A stretch of 64,000 bases of DNA from Qipengyuania sp. SS22 (GCF_025736935.1 NZ_CP107048.1:682001-746000), one strand, 5' to 3'; counted from the first letter of the stretch, positions 36,111-45,589 are shown. Made by a program: numbers and translations. Notes: generated by a model from the letters alone, not told the origin.

Positions 36111-36434
36111 TTAGGAGGCGGGGGCCTCGCCCTCAAGGGTCGATGCCGCATTCTCCAGCGCCGCCGCCATCCGTTCGAGTTGTCCGGCCAGCCGCTCGGT
36201 GTCGAATTTGGGTTCCGGGGGCGGCTCGGTCGCACGCTTGGCTTCGTCCAGCTCATCGGCCACCAGCAAGGCGGCAAACAGCAGGTTCTTGGCTTCATTG
36301 CTCGACAGATTGGCGCCCATCGACCCCAGCTTGCCATCGATGATGCTCGCCAGCCGCTGGACATGGTCTTCCTGCCCATCGGCGCACGAAACCGTGTAAT
36401 TCCGCCCGCCGACCGCCAGCCTGACATCGCTCAT
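36111..36434 (-). CDS. zapA: Cell division protein ZapA
   Basis: Encodes 107 aa. The N-terminal fold DVRLAVGGRNYTVSCADGQEDHVQRLA and the helix SNEAKNLLFAALLVADELDEA match ZapA, which binds and bundles FtsZ filaments. The C-terminal helix is predicted to form a coiled coil. Its start overlaps the stop of the ZauP-like gene by 4 bp, and 6S RNA follows. Confidence 0.92.
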   Translation of the reverse strand: MSDVRLAVGGRNYTVSCADGQEDHVQRLASIIDGKLGSMGANLSSNEAKNLLFAALLVADELDEAKRATEPPPEPKFDTERLAGQLERMAAALENAASTLEGEAPAS

Positions 36435-36637
36435 GGAGCCAGCCCTTCGATCAGTGCGTCGAGCTGCGAGATGGTCGCCGTCACACTGTCGCGCAGCGCC
36501 TCGTGGCGGGCGACGAGTTCGGCATTGGTCGGCGCCCCCGAAGCGGGGGAATGCGAGGCAAGCGCGGCCTGCGTTTCGATCCGCGCCAGCGCGCGGTCGA
36601 TGCGGTCCATCGCCGATTGAATACGTTGCGAAGTCAT
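36431..36637 (-). CDS. Short coiled-coil protein upstream of zapA (ZauP-like)
   Basis: Encodes 68 aa from the ATG at 36637; the frame extends to a TTG at 36676, but 36637 fits better. Two amphipathic helices (residues 1-25 and 38-66) are separated by a Ser/Pro/Gly-rich linker. The position directly upstream of zapA with translational overlap matches zauP of Caulobacter, whose coiled-coil product works with ZapA to focus the Z-ring. The assignment rests on position and character; sequence similarity was not measured. Confidence 0.65.
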   Translation of the reverse strand: MTSQRIQSAMDRIDRALARIETQAALASHSPASGAPTNAELVARHEALRDSVTATISQLDALIEGLAP

Positions 36638-36816
36638 GACACCGCAGGAAATATCAAGATTGCCGCGTCCGGTCAAAGGCTTGGCCTATTCTGTTGATAA
36701 GTGGACTGAGGCAATTGCCGGCTGTGCATGGCGCGGTGGGCGGGTTGACCTCGCGCGTGCGCTCCGCGAAGGCTTCGCGCGCGTCGAATCGACCCAGTTT
36801 CCGGAGAATGAATCCC

Positions 36817-38808
36817 ATGAGTCTTGCCACCGCTCGCATGGTCCAGATGGCCAATGCCATCAGGGCACTTTCGATGGATGCGGTGCAGGCAGCGAATTCG
36901 GGGCACCCCGGCATGCCGATGGGCATGGCCGATGTCGCGACTGTGCTGTGGAGCGACTATCTCAAGCACGATCCCGCATCGCCCGACTGGGCGGATCGCG
37001 ACCGCTTCGTACTCAGCGCGGGCCATGGCTCGATGCTGATCTACAGCCTGCTCCACCTGTCGGGCTATGCCGCCCCGACAATGGACGACATCCGCAACTT
37101 CCGCCAGCTCGGCAGCCCCTGCGCTGGCCACCCGGAGAACTTTCTGCTCGACGGCGTCGAAAGCACCACCGGCCCGCTGGGGCAGGGTCTGGCGATGGCG
37201 GTAGGCATGGCGATTGCCGAGCGGCATCTTAATGCGGGCTTCGGCGATGATATCGTCGACCACCGTACCTGGGTGATCGCGGGTGACGGCTGCCTGATGG
37301 AAGGCATCAACCACGAAGCGATCGGTCTTGCCGGCCATCTCAAGCTCGGCCGCATGAACGTGTTGTGGGACGACAACAACATCACCATCGACGGGACCAC
37401 CGACCTGTCGACCAGCGAAGACATCAAGGCGCGCTACGAAGCGACCGGCTGGCATGTCGTCAGCTGCGACGGGCACGATTTCGACGATATCCGCCGCGCG
37501 CTCGATGAAGCGCTGGCCGACGAGCGGCCCTCGCTGGTCGCGTGCAAGACGGTTATCGGCAAGGGTTCGCCCAACAAGCAGGGCACCAGTGCCACCCACG
37601 GCGCACCGCTGGGGGACGATGAAATCGCTGCAGTGCGCGAGGCGCTGGGCTGGGAGGCGGCGCCGTTCGAAATTCCCGAACAGGTGCTGTCCGATTGGCG
37701 CGGGACGGCCGAGCGTGGTTCGGCGGCGCGCGCCAAATGGCGCAACCGGCTCGAGGCGCATGGCGACAAGGCCGAATTCGAACGCCGGATGTCGGGCGAT
37801 CTGCCCGAGGGCTTCAATCTCGACAACTATATCCAGTCGCTGATCGACGAACCGCAGAAGGTCGCGACCCGCAAGGCCAGCGAAATGGCGCTGGGCGAAA
37901 TCAACGCCAACCTCCCAGACACGATTGGCGGCAGCGCCGATCTGACCGGATCGAACAATACCAAGGCGGGCGGTATCGGCCCGTTCACCGCCGATGACCG
38001 TAGGGGACGCTATATCTATTATGGCATCCGCGAATTCGGCATGGCCGCCGCAATGAACGGCATGGCGCTGCACGGCGGCGTGATCCCCTATGGCGGGACA
38101 TTCCTGGTGTTCACCGACTATTGCCGCGCCGCGATCCGCCTCTCCGCGCTGCAGCAGGCCCGCGTGGTCTATGTCATGACGCACGACAGCATCGGGCTTG
38201 GCGAAGACGGTCCGACGCACCAGCCGATCGAGCATATCCAGTCGCTTCGGATGATCCCGAACCTGCTGGTCATGCGCCCTGCAGACACGGTCGAAACTGC
38301 CGAATGCTGGGACATCGCGCTGCGCGAGAAGGACCGCCCGACGGTTCTTGCACTGACCCGCCAGGGTCTGCCGCAGCTGCGCACCGAGAAGGCTTCGGAG
38401 AACCTCAGCGGGCGCGGGGCGTATCGTCTGAAGGAAGCGGAATCTCCGCGGCGCGTCATCCTGATCGCTACCGGATCCGAAGTCAGCCTGGCGACCGAAT
38501 GCGCTGCCGAGCTGGAAAAGGCGGGTATCGGCGCGGACGTTGTGTCGATGGTCTGCACCCAGCTGTTCGACGAGCAGGACGAAGCCTATCGCGCCGACTT
38601 GCTGCCCGATGTATCCCCTGACGAAACGCTGCGCGTAAGCATCGAGGCGGGAACGACATTCGGCTGGGACCGCTACACCATGACCAACGGGATGCGGTTC
38701 GGCATCGACCGGTTCGGCGCCAGCGCACCGGCAGGCGATCTCTTCGAGAAATTCGGTCTCACTGCGGACGCTATCGTTCCGCAAATCATGAACAAATTGA
38801 ACGGTTAA
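36817..38808 (+). CDS. tkt: Transketolase
   Basis: Encodes 663 aa from 36817 (GGAG 10 nt upstream; an ATG at 36808 would leave the ribosome site too close). Thiamine-diphosphate motifs are GDGCLMEGINHEA and the NN of WDDNNITIDG. The pyrimidine domain holds the conserved IGLGEDGPTHQPIEH. It shuttles two-carbon units in the pentose-phosphate pathway and links to glycolysis. It heads a plus-strand run tkt-gap-pgk, a clustering common in alphaproteobacteria. It is complete. Confidence 0.97.
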   Translation: MSLATARMVQMANAIRALSMDAVQAANSGHPGMPMGMADVATVLWSDYLKHDPASPDWADRDRFVLSAGHGSMLIYSLLHLSGYAAPTMDDIRNFRQLGSPCAGHPENFLLDGVESTTGPLGQGLAMAVGMAIAERHLNAGFGDDIVDHRTWVIAGDGCLMEGINHEAIGLAGHLKLGRMNVLWDDNNITIDGTTDLSTSEDIKARYEATGWHVVSCDGHDFDDIRRALDEALADERPSLVACKTVIGKGSPNKQGTSATHGAPLGDDEIAAVREALGWEAAPFEIPEQVLSDWRGTAERGSAARAKWRNRLEAHGDKAEFERRMSGDLPEGFNLDNYIQSLIDEPQKVATRKASEMALGEINANLPDTIGGSADLTGSNNTKAGGIGPFTADDRRGRYIYYGIREFGMAAAMNGMALHGGVIPYGGTFLVFTDYCRAAIRLSALQQARVVYVMTHDSIGLGEDGPTHQPIEHIQSLRMIPNLLVMRPADTVETAECWDIALREKDRPTVLALTRQGLPQLRTEKASENLSGRGAYRLKEAESPRRVILIATGSEVSLATECAAELEKAGIGADVVSMVCTQLFDEQDEAYRADLLPDVSPDETLRVSIEAGTTFGWDRYTMTNGMRFGIDRFGASAPAGDLFEKFGLTADAIVPQIMNKLNG

Positions 38809-38823
38809 GCAGGAGTTTTTGCA

Positions 38824-39831
38824 ATGACGACCAAGGTTGCAATCAACGGTTTCGGACGTATCGGCCGCCTCGTGGCGCGCGCCATTCTCGAGCGCGACGA
38901 CCATGATCTCGAACTCGTCAGCATCAACGACCTGGCCGACACCAAGTCGAATGCGCTGCTGTTTCAGTATGACAGCACGCATGGCCGCTTCCCTGGCACT
39001 GTCGAAGTCGGCGACAAGGCGATCATCGTCAACGGCAAGAGCATCGCGGTCACCAGCGAGCGCGATCCGGGCGACTTGCCGCATGGCGACCAGGGCGTCG
39101 ACATCGTCCTCGAATGCACCGGCTTCTTCCAGAGCCATGAAGCCGCCGAACCGCATCTTAAGGCGGGCGCCAAGCGCGTGCTGATCTCGGCCCCGGCTAA
39201 GAATGTCTCGGCCACGATCGTTTATGGCGTGAACCACGAAACGCTGACCGCCGAAGACGTGATCGTCTCGAACGCGAGCTGCACCACCAACTGCCTCTCG
39301 GCGATGGCCAAGGTGCTGCACGACACCGTCGGCATCGAGCGTGGTTTCATGACCACGATCCACAGCTACACCAACGACCAGCGCATGCTCGACCAGATGC
39401 ACAGCGACATGCGCCGGGCCCGCGGCGGCGCGCAGAACATGATCCCGACCACCACCGGTGCTGCGCGCGCGGTGGGCCTCGTGCTGCCCGAACTGGCTGG
39501 CAAGCTCGACGGCAGCTCGGTCCGCGTGCCGACGCCTAATGTCAGCCTCGTCGATCTCGTCTTCACCCCCGGCCGCGACACCAGCGTCGAGGAACTGAAC
39601 GGCGCGCTTAAGGAAGCCGCTGAAGGCAAGATGAAGGGCGTGCTCGATTACACCGACCAGCCGCTCGTCAGCAGCGATTTCAACCACTATCCGGCGAGCT
39701 CGACCATCGACAGCCTCGAAACCAGCGTGATGGAAGGCAAGCTTGCCCGCGTCGTCAGCTGGTACGACAATGAATGGGGCTTCTCGAACCGCATGCTCGA
39801 CACCGCCGGTGTGATGGCGAAGTTCCTCTAA
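38824..39831 (+). CDS. gap: Glyceraldehyde-3-phosphate dehydrogenase
   Basis: Encodes 335 aa with AGGAG upstream. The Rossmann motif NGFGRIGRL is at the N-terminus, the catalytic cysteine in [10 protein letters not shown], and the C-terminal [13 protein letters not shown] is conserved. It oxidises glyceraldehyde-3-phosphate to 1,3-bisphosphoglycerate. The gene lies 15 bp after tkt and 30 bp before pgk, so co-transcription is likely. Confidence 0.97.
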   Translation: MTTKVAINGFGRIGRLVARAILERDDHDLELVSINDLADTKSNALLFQYDSTHGRFPGTVEVGDKAIIVNGKSIAVTSERDPGDLPHGDQGVDIVLECTGFFQSHEAAEPHLKAGAKRVLISAPAKNVSATIVYGVNHETLTAEDVIVSNASCTTNCLSAMAKVLHDTVGIERGFMTTIHSYTNDQRMLDQMHSDMRRARGGAQNMIPTTTGAARAVGLVLPELAGKLDGSSVRVPTPNVSLVDLVFTPGRDTSVEELNGALKEAAEGKMKGVLDYTDQPLVSSDFNHYPASSTIDSLETSVMEGKLARVVSWYDNEWGFSNRMLDTAGVMAKFL

Positions 39832-39861
39832 AGCCAAGTTCCTCCAAAGGACGCCCTGACC

Positions 39862-41061
39862 ATGAGCAGCTTCAAGACCCTGGATGATCTGGGGGACATC
39901 ACCGGCAAGGTCGCGCTGGTACGCGTCGATCTCAACCTGCCGATGAAGGACGGTTCGGCCACCGATGTCTCGCGGGTCGAGGCGGTCAAGCCGACCATCC
40001 TCGAACTCGCGGACAAGGGTGCCAAGGTCTTGCTGCTCGCGCATTACGGGCGTCCCAAGGGCAAGCGCTACTCGACCATGAGCACCAGCTTCGTGCAGGG
40101 CGATGTTGAGAAGGTGTTGGACCGCGAGATCATGTTCATCCCCGAGGTCATGGGTCCGGTGGTCGAACAGTCGATCGGGATCCTTGCGAATGGCGATATC
40201 GGTCTGCTCGACAATGTCCGCTTCTGGCCGGGCGAGGAAGCCAACGATCCCGAATTCGCGCGGGGCATGGCCGCCCATGGCGACTTCTACGTCAACGATG
40301 CGTTTTCGGCTGCGCACCGTGCGCATGCGAGCACCGAGGGGCTGGCGCATCATCTCCCGGCCTATGCAGGCCGTGCGATGGAAGCCGAACTGAAGGCGCT
40401 CGATGCCGCGCTCGGCACACCCGAGGCGCCGGTCGCCGCGGTGGTTGGCGGGGCCAAGGTTTCGACCAAGCTCGACGTGCTGACCAATCTGGTCGGCAAG
40501 GTGCAGCACCTGATCATCGGCGGCGGGATGGCCAACACCTTCCTCGCCGCTAAGGGCGTGGACGTGGGCAAGTCGCTGTGCGAACACGATCTCACCGACA
40601 CCGCCAATCGCATCATCGACGAAGCGGCGCATGCGGGCTGCACGGTTCACCTGCCCTATGATGTCGTGGTGGCGAAGGAATTTGCCGCCAACCCTGCGTC
40701 CCTGCGTACCTGCAACGTTCACGAAGTCGCGGATGACGAGATGATCCTCGACGTTGGTCCGCTAGCCACCGAGGCGCTCGCCGACGTACTGAAGACCTGC
40801 CGCACGCTGGTGTGGAACGGACCGATGGGCGCATTCGAGACCGAGCCTTTCGATACTGCCACGGTCGCACTGGCGCGAACCGCGGCTGCGCTGACGCAGG
40901 ACGGTTCGCTGATCTCGGTCGCGGGCGGGGGCGATACGGTCGCCGCGCTCGCTCATGCCGGGGTGAAGGATGACTTCACCTTCGTCTCGACCGCGGGCGG
41001 CGCCTTCCTCGAATGGATGGAAGGCAAGCCGCTTCCCGGCGTGGCGGCGCTCACCGCATGA
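39862..41061 (+). CDS. pgk: Phosphoglycerate kinase
   Basis: Encodes 399 aa, the standard length. N-domain substrate contacts are seen in VRVDLNLPM (family RxDxNVP region) and AHYGRPKG. The hinge/ATP region contains [14 protein letters not shown] and the C-domain WNGPMGAFE and SVAGGGDT. It makes ATP from 1,3-bisphosphoglycerate. The following thioesterase starts inside its stop codon (4-bp overlap). Confidence 0.97.
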   Translation: MSSFKTLDDLGDITGKVALVRVDLNLPMKDGSATDVSRVEAVKPTILELADKGAKVLLLAHYGRPKGKRYSTMSTSFVQGDVEKVLDREIMFIPEVMGPVVEQSIGILANGDIGLLDNVRFWPGEEANDPEFARGMAAHGDFYVNDAFSAAHRAHASTEGLAHHLPAYAGRAMEAELKALDAALGTPEAPVAAVVGGAKVSTKLDVLTNLVGKVQHLIIGGGMANTFLAAKGVDVGKSLCEHDLTDTANRIIDEAAHAGCTVHLPYDVVVAKEFAANPASLRTCNVHEVADDEMILDVGPLATEALADVLKTCRTLVWNGPMGAFETEPFDTATVALARTAAALTQDGSLISVAGGGDTVAALAHAGVKDDFTFVSTAGGAFLEWMEGKPLPGVAALTA

Positions 41062-41513
41062 GCGAGAACGAAGCAGTAGGCGCGAGCGGCGGGCTCGTGC
41101 CCGTCACCGAGGGCGACTGGGCCGGCTGGTCGACCTGGCAAAGCGATGCGTTCGAACAGCGCGCAGGCCCCTTCTACGAACGGCGCGACGACGACGGCAG
41201 CATGGTCGCTGCTTTCCGCGCCGAGGAGCGCCACATGAACGGCGCGGGTTTCATGCACGGCGGCTGCATGATGACCTTCGCCGACAGCGCGATCTTCACC
41301 ATCGCAACCGACGAACTCGCCGGATCGCATGGCGTTACGATGCATCTCGCGGGCGATTTTCTCGATCCGGCCAGCGTCGGCCAGCTGATCGAGGCGCGCG
41401 GCGAAGTCGTCCGCGCGGGCGGCAAGACGATCTATGTCGTCGGCATGATCCGCGCCGACGGCAAGCCGGTGCTCAGCTTCAACGGAATTATCCGGAAGAT
41501 CACCAGGAGATAG
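41058..41513 (+). CDS. PaaI/hotdog-fold acyl-CoA thioesterase
   Basis: Encodes 151 aa, starting in the ATGA overlap with pgk. The PaaI-type hotdog motif [20 protein letters not shown] holds the conserved glycine and the active-site acidic residue that follows it. Such enzymes hydrolyse aromatic or other acyl-CoAs. The real substrate is unknown, and coupling to a glycolytic operon does not suggest one. Confidence 0.85.
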   Translation: MSENEAVGASGGLVPVTEGDWAGWSTWQSDAFEQRAGPFYERRDDDGSMVAAFRAEERHMNGAGFMHGGCMMTFADSAIFTIATDELAGSHGVTMHLAGDFLDPASVGQLIEARGEVVRAGGKTIYVVGMIRADGKPVLSFNGIIRKITRR

Positions 41514-41517
41514 GTCT

Positions 41518-42597
41518 GTGCGTTTTCTCTGCCTGCTCGCTCTGCTTCTGCTGCCCTCTGTCACGTTGGCGCAAGAGGGCGATCCGGTGGATGAGTTCGT
41601 CAGTTTCGACCGCTTCCTGGCCGAGTTCCGCGAAGAGAACAGCGTCCCGGCCCTGAGCGCGGTGATCGTCCGTGACGGGCAAATCGCGTGGGAAGGCTAT
41701 TACGGCTGGGCCGATGACGAAGGCGAGGTCGCGACCAGCGCGGATACGACCTACAAGATCGCTTCCACTACCAAGCCCATTGCCGCCACGGCGATCATCG
41801 CCGAGGCACTGGCGGGCGGGCTGTCGCTCGAACTGCCGATGAGTGCGGACGAAGGCTTTGCCGATACCTGCGACTGGCTGTCGCAGTCCCCGATCCCCTT
41901 CGGCAGCGGCGGCGAGGACCGGCATGGCAATACGATGCCAGCAATGGATTGTGCCAAGCCGCTGACGCTCTCGCAAATGCTCGACATGCGCGCCAATGGC
42001 GACGTCTTCGTTTATAACCCCATCGCCTATGCGCGGATCGATCGCGCGATCCGCGGTGCAGGTGGGCGCGATCTGCGCGCCATCGTGCGGGACCGCGTCG
42101 CCGAGCCGGCAGGAATGCGCGACGTAGCGCTCGGCTGGCGAGACCCCGAAGGCGGCGATGCGCTGCGGTTTCTCGCGCCGCCTTTCCACCCGGTCGATGG
42201 CCGTCTGGTCAAACAGGTCCTGCCCGATGACGATTTCCGCGCGGCGGCGGGGATCATCGCCAGTCCGCTACAGATGGCGCGGTTCGATATCGCCTTCGAT
42301 ACCGGCGTGCTGATTCCGCCAGAGTTGATCCGCGAACTGGTCGACACCGACATCGGCCCATTGGGCGATTACCGGCGCGGGTGGTTCCTCGAGGACTGGA
42401 ACGGCCAGCGCCTGCTCTGGCACTCGGGTTGGAACGAGCAGAAGGGATCTGCGCTCTACGTCAAAGTGCCCGGAAAGCGACTTACGCTGATCGTGCTCGC
42501 CAATACCGAGGCGATCTGGTGGGGCAATTCGCTGGTCAAGGCCGAGGTCGCCGAAAGCCCGATCGCGCAGCGCTTCCTCGAGGATTTCGCACGCTAG
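41518..42597 (+). CDS. Secreted serine hydrolase, beta-lactamase/DD-peptidase fold
   Basis: Encodes 359 aa from a GTG start at 41518, with a signal peptide ending near TLAQ-EGDP. The SxxK nucleophile motif is STTK in YKIASTTKPIAAT (about residue 84). The third motif is HSG in WHSGWNEQ. In place of the usual YxN triad (YSN) the candidate is VYNPIAYAR, so the middle motif is atypical. Class C-like hydrolases of this kind include esterases and peptidases; beta-lactamase activity should not be assumed. The stop overlaps that of the convergent flavodoxin-fold gene by 4 bp. Confidence 0.82.
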   Translation: MRFLCLLALLLLPSVTLAQEGDPVDEFVSFDRFLAEFREENSVPALSAVIVRDGQIAWEGYYGWADDEGEVATSADTTYKIASTTKPIAATAIIAEALAGGLSLELPMSADEGFADTCDWLSQSPIPFGSGGEDRHGNTMPAMDCAKPLTLSQMLDMRANGDVFVYNPIAYARIDRAIRGAGGRDLRAIVRDRVAEPAGMRDVALGWRDPEGGDALRFLAPPFHPVDGRLVKQVLPDDDFRAAAGIIASPLQMARFDIAFDTGVLIPPELIRELVDTDIGPLGDYRRGWFLEDWNGQRLLWHSGWNEQKGSALYVKVPGKRLTLIVLANTEAIWWGNSLVKAEVAESPIAQRFLEDFAR

Positions 42598-43352
42598 CGA
42601 TATTCGGGATTGGGCGCGTCGAAGCGGCGGCCTTCCTTCCACAAATCGACCGAATTGCCCCACGCCGGGATGCCGCCCGCATCCTTAAGCATGCGCGCCA
42701 TGTGCATCAGGTTCCAGGTCATGAAAGTCGTGTTGCGGCGGGTGAAATCGTTGTCGAACCCTTCATAGCCTTCGCCATCTTCCTTGGCATCGCCATAGCT
42801 GGGACCCGGGCCCGCTTCGCCGATCCATCCGGCATCGGCCTGCGGCGGGATGGTGTAACCCACATGTTGAAGCGAATAGAGCACGCCCATGCCGACATGC
42901 TTGATGCCGTCTTCATTGCCGGTGACGATGCAGCCGCCGACCTTGCCGTAGAAAGTGTATTGCCCCTTGTTGTTGGTCTGCCCCGAATGCGCATAGAGGC
43001 GTTCGATCAGCCGCTGGCAGACCGAGCTTTTTTCGCCCAGCCAGATCGGCGTGCCGATCACGAGGATATCGGCGGCAGCTACCTTGTCCCAGATCGCGGG
43101 CCAGTCGTCTTGCGCTGCGCCATGTTCGGTCATGTCGGGATAGACGCCGGGCGCGATCGCGTGGTCGACCAGTCGCACCTGTTCGAGCGAGACTTTGTTT
43201 CGCACCAGGATCGCCTCGGTCACGCCCAGCAGCTTGTCGGTATGCGACCCCTCGGGCGAGGGTTTGAGCGTGCAATTGATGGTCAGCGCCTTGAGGTCCG
43301 AGAAATCGGTCTGATTGTCGTCGCACAGCGTTTCTTGCGTTTGGTCGAGCAT
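42594..43352 (-). CDS. Flavodoxin-fold NAD(P)H-dependent FMN reductase family protein
   Basis: Encodes 252 aa. The flavodoxin-like core is seen in LKALTINCTLKPSPEGSHTDKL (phosphate-binding loop) and ILVIGTPIWLGEKSSVCQRLIERL, which follows the pattern of FMN reductases and quinone reductases. A C-terminal extension of about 90 aa after GNEDGIKHVGMGVLYSLQHVG covers the flavin site. It probably reduces quinones or free flavins in the cytoplasm. It is convergent with the serine hydrolase and divergent from the aldolase gene. Confidence 0.82.
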   Translation of the reverse strand: MLDQTQETLCDDNQTDFSDLKALTINCTLKPSPEGSHTDKLLGVTEAILVRNKVSLEQVRLVDHAIAPGVYPDMTEHGAAQDDWPAIWDKVAAADILVIGTPIWLGEKSSVCQRLIERLYAHSGQTNNKGQYTFYGKVGGCIVTGNEDGIKHVGMGVLYSLQHVGYTIPPQADAGWIGEAGPGPSYGDAKEDGEGYEGFDNDFTRRNTTFMTWNLMHMARMLKDAGGIPAWGNSVDLWKEGRRFDAPNPEYR

Positions 43353-43501
43353 GCATTCTCCTTCGGTCTGCTTGGGATACGCATGGGCGGCGAGATAGTT
43401 ACGCCGTGGGGTTCAATGACGTGTCGCGCAGCACTTCGCGCGGCCTGCCTGCGGCCGGACGATTAGTTGCACCGCGTAGTTGCAGGCTTACGGGCGCTTT
43501 T

Positions 43502-43518
43502 GTATGCGGCGCGCATAC
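43502..43518. promoter_or_regulatory. 17-bp palindrome upstream of class I aldolase
   Basis: GTATGCG (43502-43508) and CGCATAC (43512-43518) are perfect inverted repeats with a 3-bp centre, 37 bp before the aldolase ATG. The position suits a repressor of the aldolase gene. The binding protein is unknown. Confidence 0.5.
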
Positions 43519-43555
43519 GATTGCAGGTCCATTTTCCAAGTGACGGGGTTTCCAG

Positions 43556-44443
43556 ATGACTTTCGAAGAGATGAAGGCGCGTATTGCTGACGGCCAGGGC
43601 TTTATTGCAGCGCTCGACCAGTCGGGCGGTTCGACCCCCAAGGCGCTCAAGGGCTACGGCGTCGAAGACGGTGCCTGGACCAGCGAAGACGAGATGTTTG
43701 GCCTGATCCACGAAATGCGTCAGCGGATCATCGAGAGCCCCTGTTTCGGCAATGGCAAGGTGATCGGCGCGATCCTGTTCGAAAAGACCATGGACGGAAA
43801 CAGCGGCGGCAAGAGCGTGCCCGCGCGTCTCAAGGAGCGCGGCATCGTGCCCTTCCTCAAGGTCGACAAGGGGCTTGAGGACGAGCGCGACGGCGCGCAG
43901 CTGATGAAACCCAACCCCGGCCTTGAAGCGATGTGCAACCGGGCGCGCGACCTCGGTGTGTTCGGCACCAAGATGCGTTCGGTCATCAAGTCGGCCAACC
44001 CCGTCGGCATCAAGGAAGCCGTCCGCCAGCAGTTCGCGGAAGGCGCGCGGATCCTGTCCTGCGGTCTCGTTCCGATGCTCGAACCCGAATACGATATTAC
44101 CGCCGCCGACCGTGCGGATGGTGAAAAGATCATGCTCGAAGCCATTGAGGAAGGCCTCGTGGCATTGCCCGAAGGCCAGCAGGTCATGCTCAAGCTGTCG
44201 ATCCCCAAGGAAGCGGGGCTTTATGGCGGGCTGACCAATCACCCCAAGGTGCTGCGCGTGGTCGCGCTTTCGGGTGGCTATTCGACCGACGACGCCTGCC
44301 GTGAACTGGCGAAGAACCCCGGCATGATCGCCAGCTTCAGCCGCGGTCTGCTGCAGGATTTGCGCGCCACGCAGGACGATGCCGAATTCGACGCGACGTT
44401 GTCCGCCGCAATGGACAAGATCCAGGCAGCCAGCGTGGCCTGA
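43556..44443 (+). CDS. fda: Fructose-bisphosphate aldolase, class I
   Basis: Encodes 295 aa of the short bacterial class I type. IAALDQSGGSTPKAL near residue 17 and FEKTMDG near 75 are family hallmarks; the Schiff-base lysine is expected in VMLKLSIPKEAGLY near residue 212. It cleaves fructose-1,6-bisphosphate without a metal ion. It complements the tkt-gap-pgk block 5 kb upstream but is a separate transcription unit with its own palindrome at 43502. Confidence 0.95.
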   Translation: MTFEEMKARIADGQGFIAALDQSGGSTPKALKGYGVEDGAWTSEDEMFGLIHEMRQRIIESPCFGNGKVIGAILFEKTMDGNSGGKSVPARLKERGIVPFLKVDKGLEDERDGAQLMKPNPGLEAMCNRARDLGVFGTKMRSVIKSANPVGIKEAVRQQFAEGARILSCGLVPMLEPEYDITAADRADGEKIMLEAIEEGLVALPEGQQVMLKLSIPKEAGLYGGLTNHPKVLRVVALSGGYSTDDACRELAKNPGMIASFSRGLLQDLRATQDDAEFDATLSAAMDKIQAASVA

Positions 44444-44446
44444 GGC

Positions 44447-44836
44447 TCAGCGCTTTTCGAACGTAAAGCGGTATTCGCCGGTCGGGATTTCCCGGTCGGT
44501 GGTTTGCCCGGGCGTGCCCGACACCAGCACATAGGTCCGGCCCATCACCTCATAGGGTTCGCCCAGCGTCAGCGGGGTGGTCTGCGCCCAGTGGGTGGCC
44601 GCGATGCGGGTCGAGACGGTCAGCTTGCCCGCCCAGACGCAGCGCGCGTTGATCGGGCACCGGCTGTCCTCGGTCACCGCCAGCGGCGTCAGGATCGCAT
44701 CGCCCGTCCATACTGGTTGGCCGATGGCGACGGCGCTGCCTTGCGAGGCCGCATCGCCATTCGCGCGCGGGGTGTCGGGTATCACCGCGCAGGCGGCGAG
44801 CGGGGCGAGAAACAGGGAGGCGAGAAGGGCTTTCAT
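44447..44836 (-). CDS. Small lipoprotein with DSRCP...CVWAG motif
   Basis: Encodes 129 aa from 44836, beginning MKALLASLFLAPLAAC, a lipoprotein signal with lipobox LAAC. The mature part has the paired-cysteine motif DSRCPINARCVWAG, seen in a widespread family of uncharacterised periplasmic proteins, and ends with beta-strand-like segments. Function is unknown. It is convergent with the aldolase gene (3 bp apart) and divergent from thiE, with a 20-bp dyad in between. Confidence 0.7.
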   Translation of the reverse strand: MKALLASLFLAPLAACAVIPDTPRANGDAASQGSAVAIGQPVWTGDAILTPLAVTEDSRCPINARCVWAGKLTVSTRIAATHWAQTTPLTLGEPYEVMGRTYVLVSGTPGQTTDREIPTGEYRFTFEKR

Positions 44837-44862
44837 GCAGGCGATAGAACGCGCCGCCGCTT

Positions 44863-44882
44863 TCACCTGCCTGAACAGGTGA
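44863..44882. promoter_or_regulatory. 20-bp dyad between lipoprotein gene and thiE
   Basis: TCACCTG (44863-44869) and CAGGTGA (44876-44882) form a perfect 7-bp inverted repeat with a 6-nt centre in the 77-bp gap between two divergent genes. It could be an operator for either. No TPP riboswitch fits in this gap. Confidence 0.45.
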
Positions 44883-44913
44883 CGAAACCCGCCGAGCGCA
44901 TTAGGGCGGCCCG

Positions 44914-45537
44914 ATGACCGATTGCCAATTGTATCTTATCTCGCCGCTCGACGTGTCGGGCGACTTTCCCCAGCGGCTCGAGCGCGCGATCACGGCGGGG
45001 CCCGGGGTCGTTACCGCCTTCCAGTTCCGCGTTAAGGGGCTCGACCAACATGAGGCGGCGCGTTTGGCCGAGCCGCTGCAGGCGATCTGCGCGGCGCATG
45101 ACGTCGCTTTCATCGTCAATGACGATGTTGCGCTGGCGAAGCGGCTTGGTGCCGATGGCGTGCATCTGGGGCAGGGCGATGGCGAACCGCGCGATGCCCG
45201 CGAGGAACTGGGCCGCGAGGCGCAGATCGGCGTGACTTGCCAGGCGTCGAAGCATTTCGCGATGGAAGCGGGCGAAGCCGGCGCGGATTACGTCGCTTTC
45301 GGTTCGTTTTTCGACAGCACGACTAAGGCGAGCGAACACCGGGCCGAGCTGGAAATCCTCGAATGGTGGAGCAATCTGTTCGAGATCCCCTGCGTCGCGA
45401 TCGGCGGGATCACGCCCGCCAACTGCCGGCCGCTGGTCGAGGCCGGGGCCGATTTCCTTGCCGTGTCCGGGGCTGTCTGGAACGGCGATGAAGTGGCTGC
45501 GGTGAAAGCCTTTTCGGAGCAAATCGTCGCGGCGTGA
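44914..45537 (+). CDS. thiE: Thiamine-phosphate synthase (ThiE)
   Basis: Encodes 207 aa. The TIM-barrel enzyme joins HMP-pyrophosphate and thiazole phosphate. FQFRVKG, FIVNDDVALAKRLGADGVHLGQGD, and the phosphate-binding CVAIGGITPANC and AVSGAVW are conserved family segments. It supplies the cofactor needed by transketolase and the bkd E1 enzyme encoded in the same window. It is a stand-alone gene. Confidence 0.93.
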   Translation: MTDCQLYLISPLDVSGDFPQRLERAITAGPGVVTAFQFRVKGLDQHEAARLAEPLQAICAAHDVAFIVNDDVALAKRLGADGVHLGQGDGEPRDAREELGREAQIGVTCQASKHFAMEAGEAGADYVAFGSFFDSTTKASEHRAELEILEWWSNLFEIPCVAIGGITPANCRPLVEAGADFLAVSGAVWNGDEVAAVKAFSEQIVAA

Positions 45538-45589
45538 GTTGGCTATGCTGAAGGGGCGGTCGCGTCCCGTATTTCAGGAGAGCCCCCTC

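Noticed and set aside
36673..40722. Very long minus-strand open frame (over 1300 codons) opposite tkt-gap-pgk
   Set aside because: It is antisense to three clearly identified enzymes, and its translation is His/Arg/Ala-rich without domains. This is the usual third-position shadow of high-GC coding DNA.
44837..44913. TPP riboswitch before thiE
   Set aside because: The gap is only 77 bp, lacks the conserved CTGAGA core, and is filled by a simple dyad instead.
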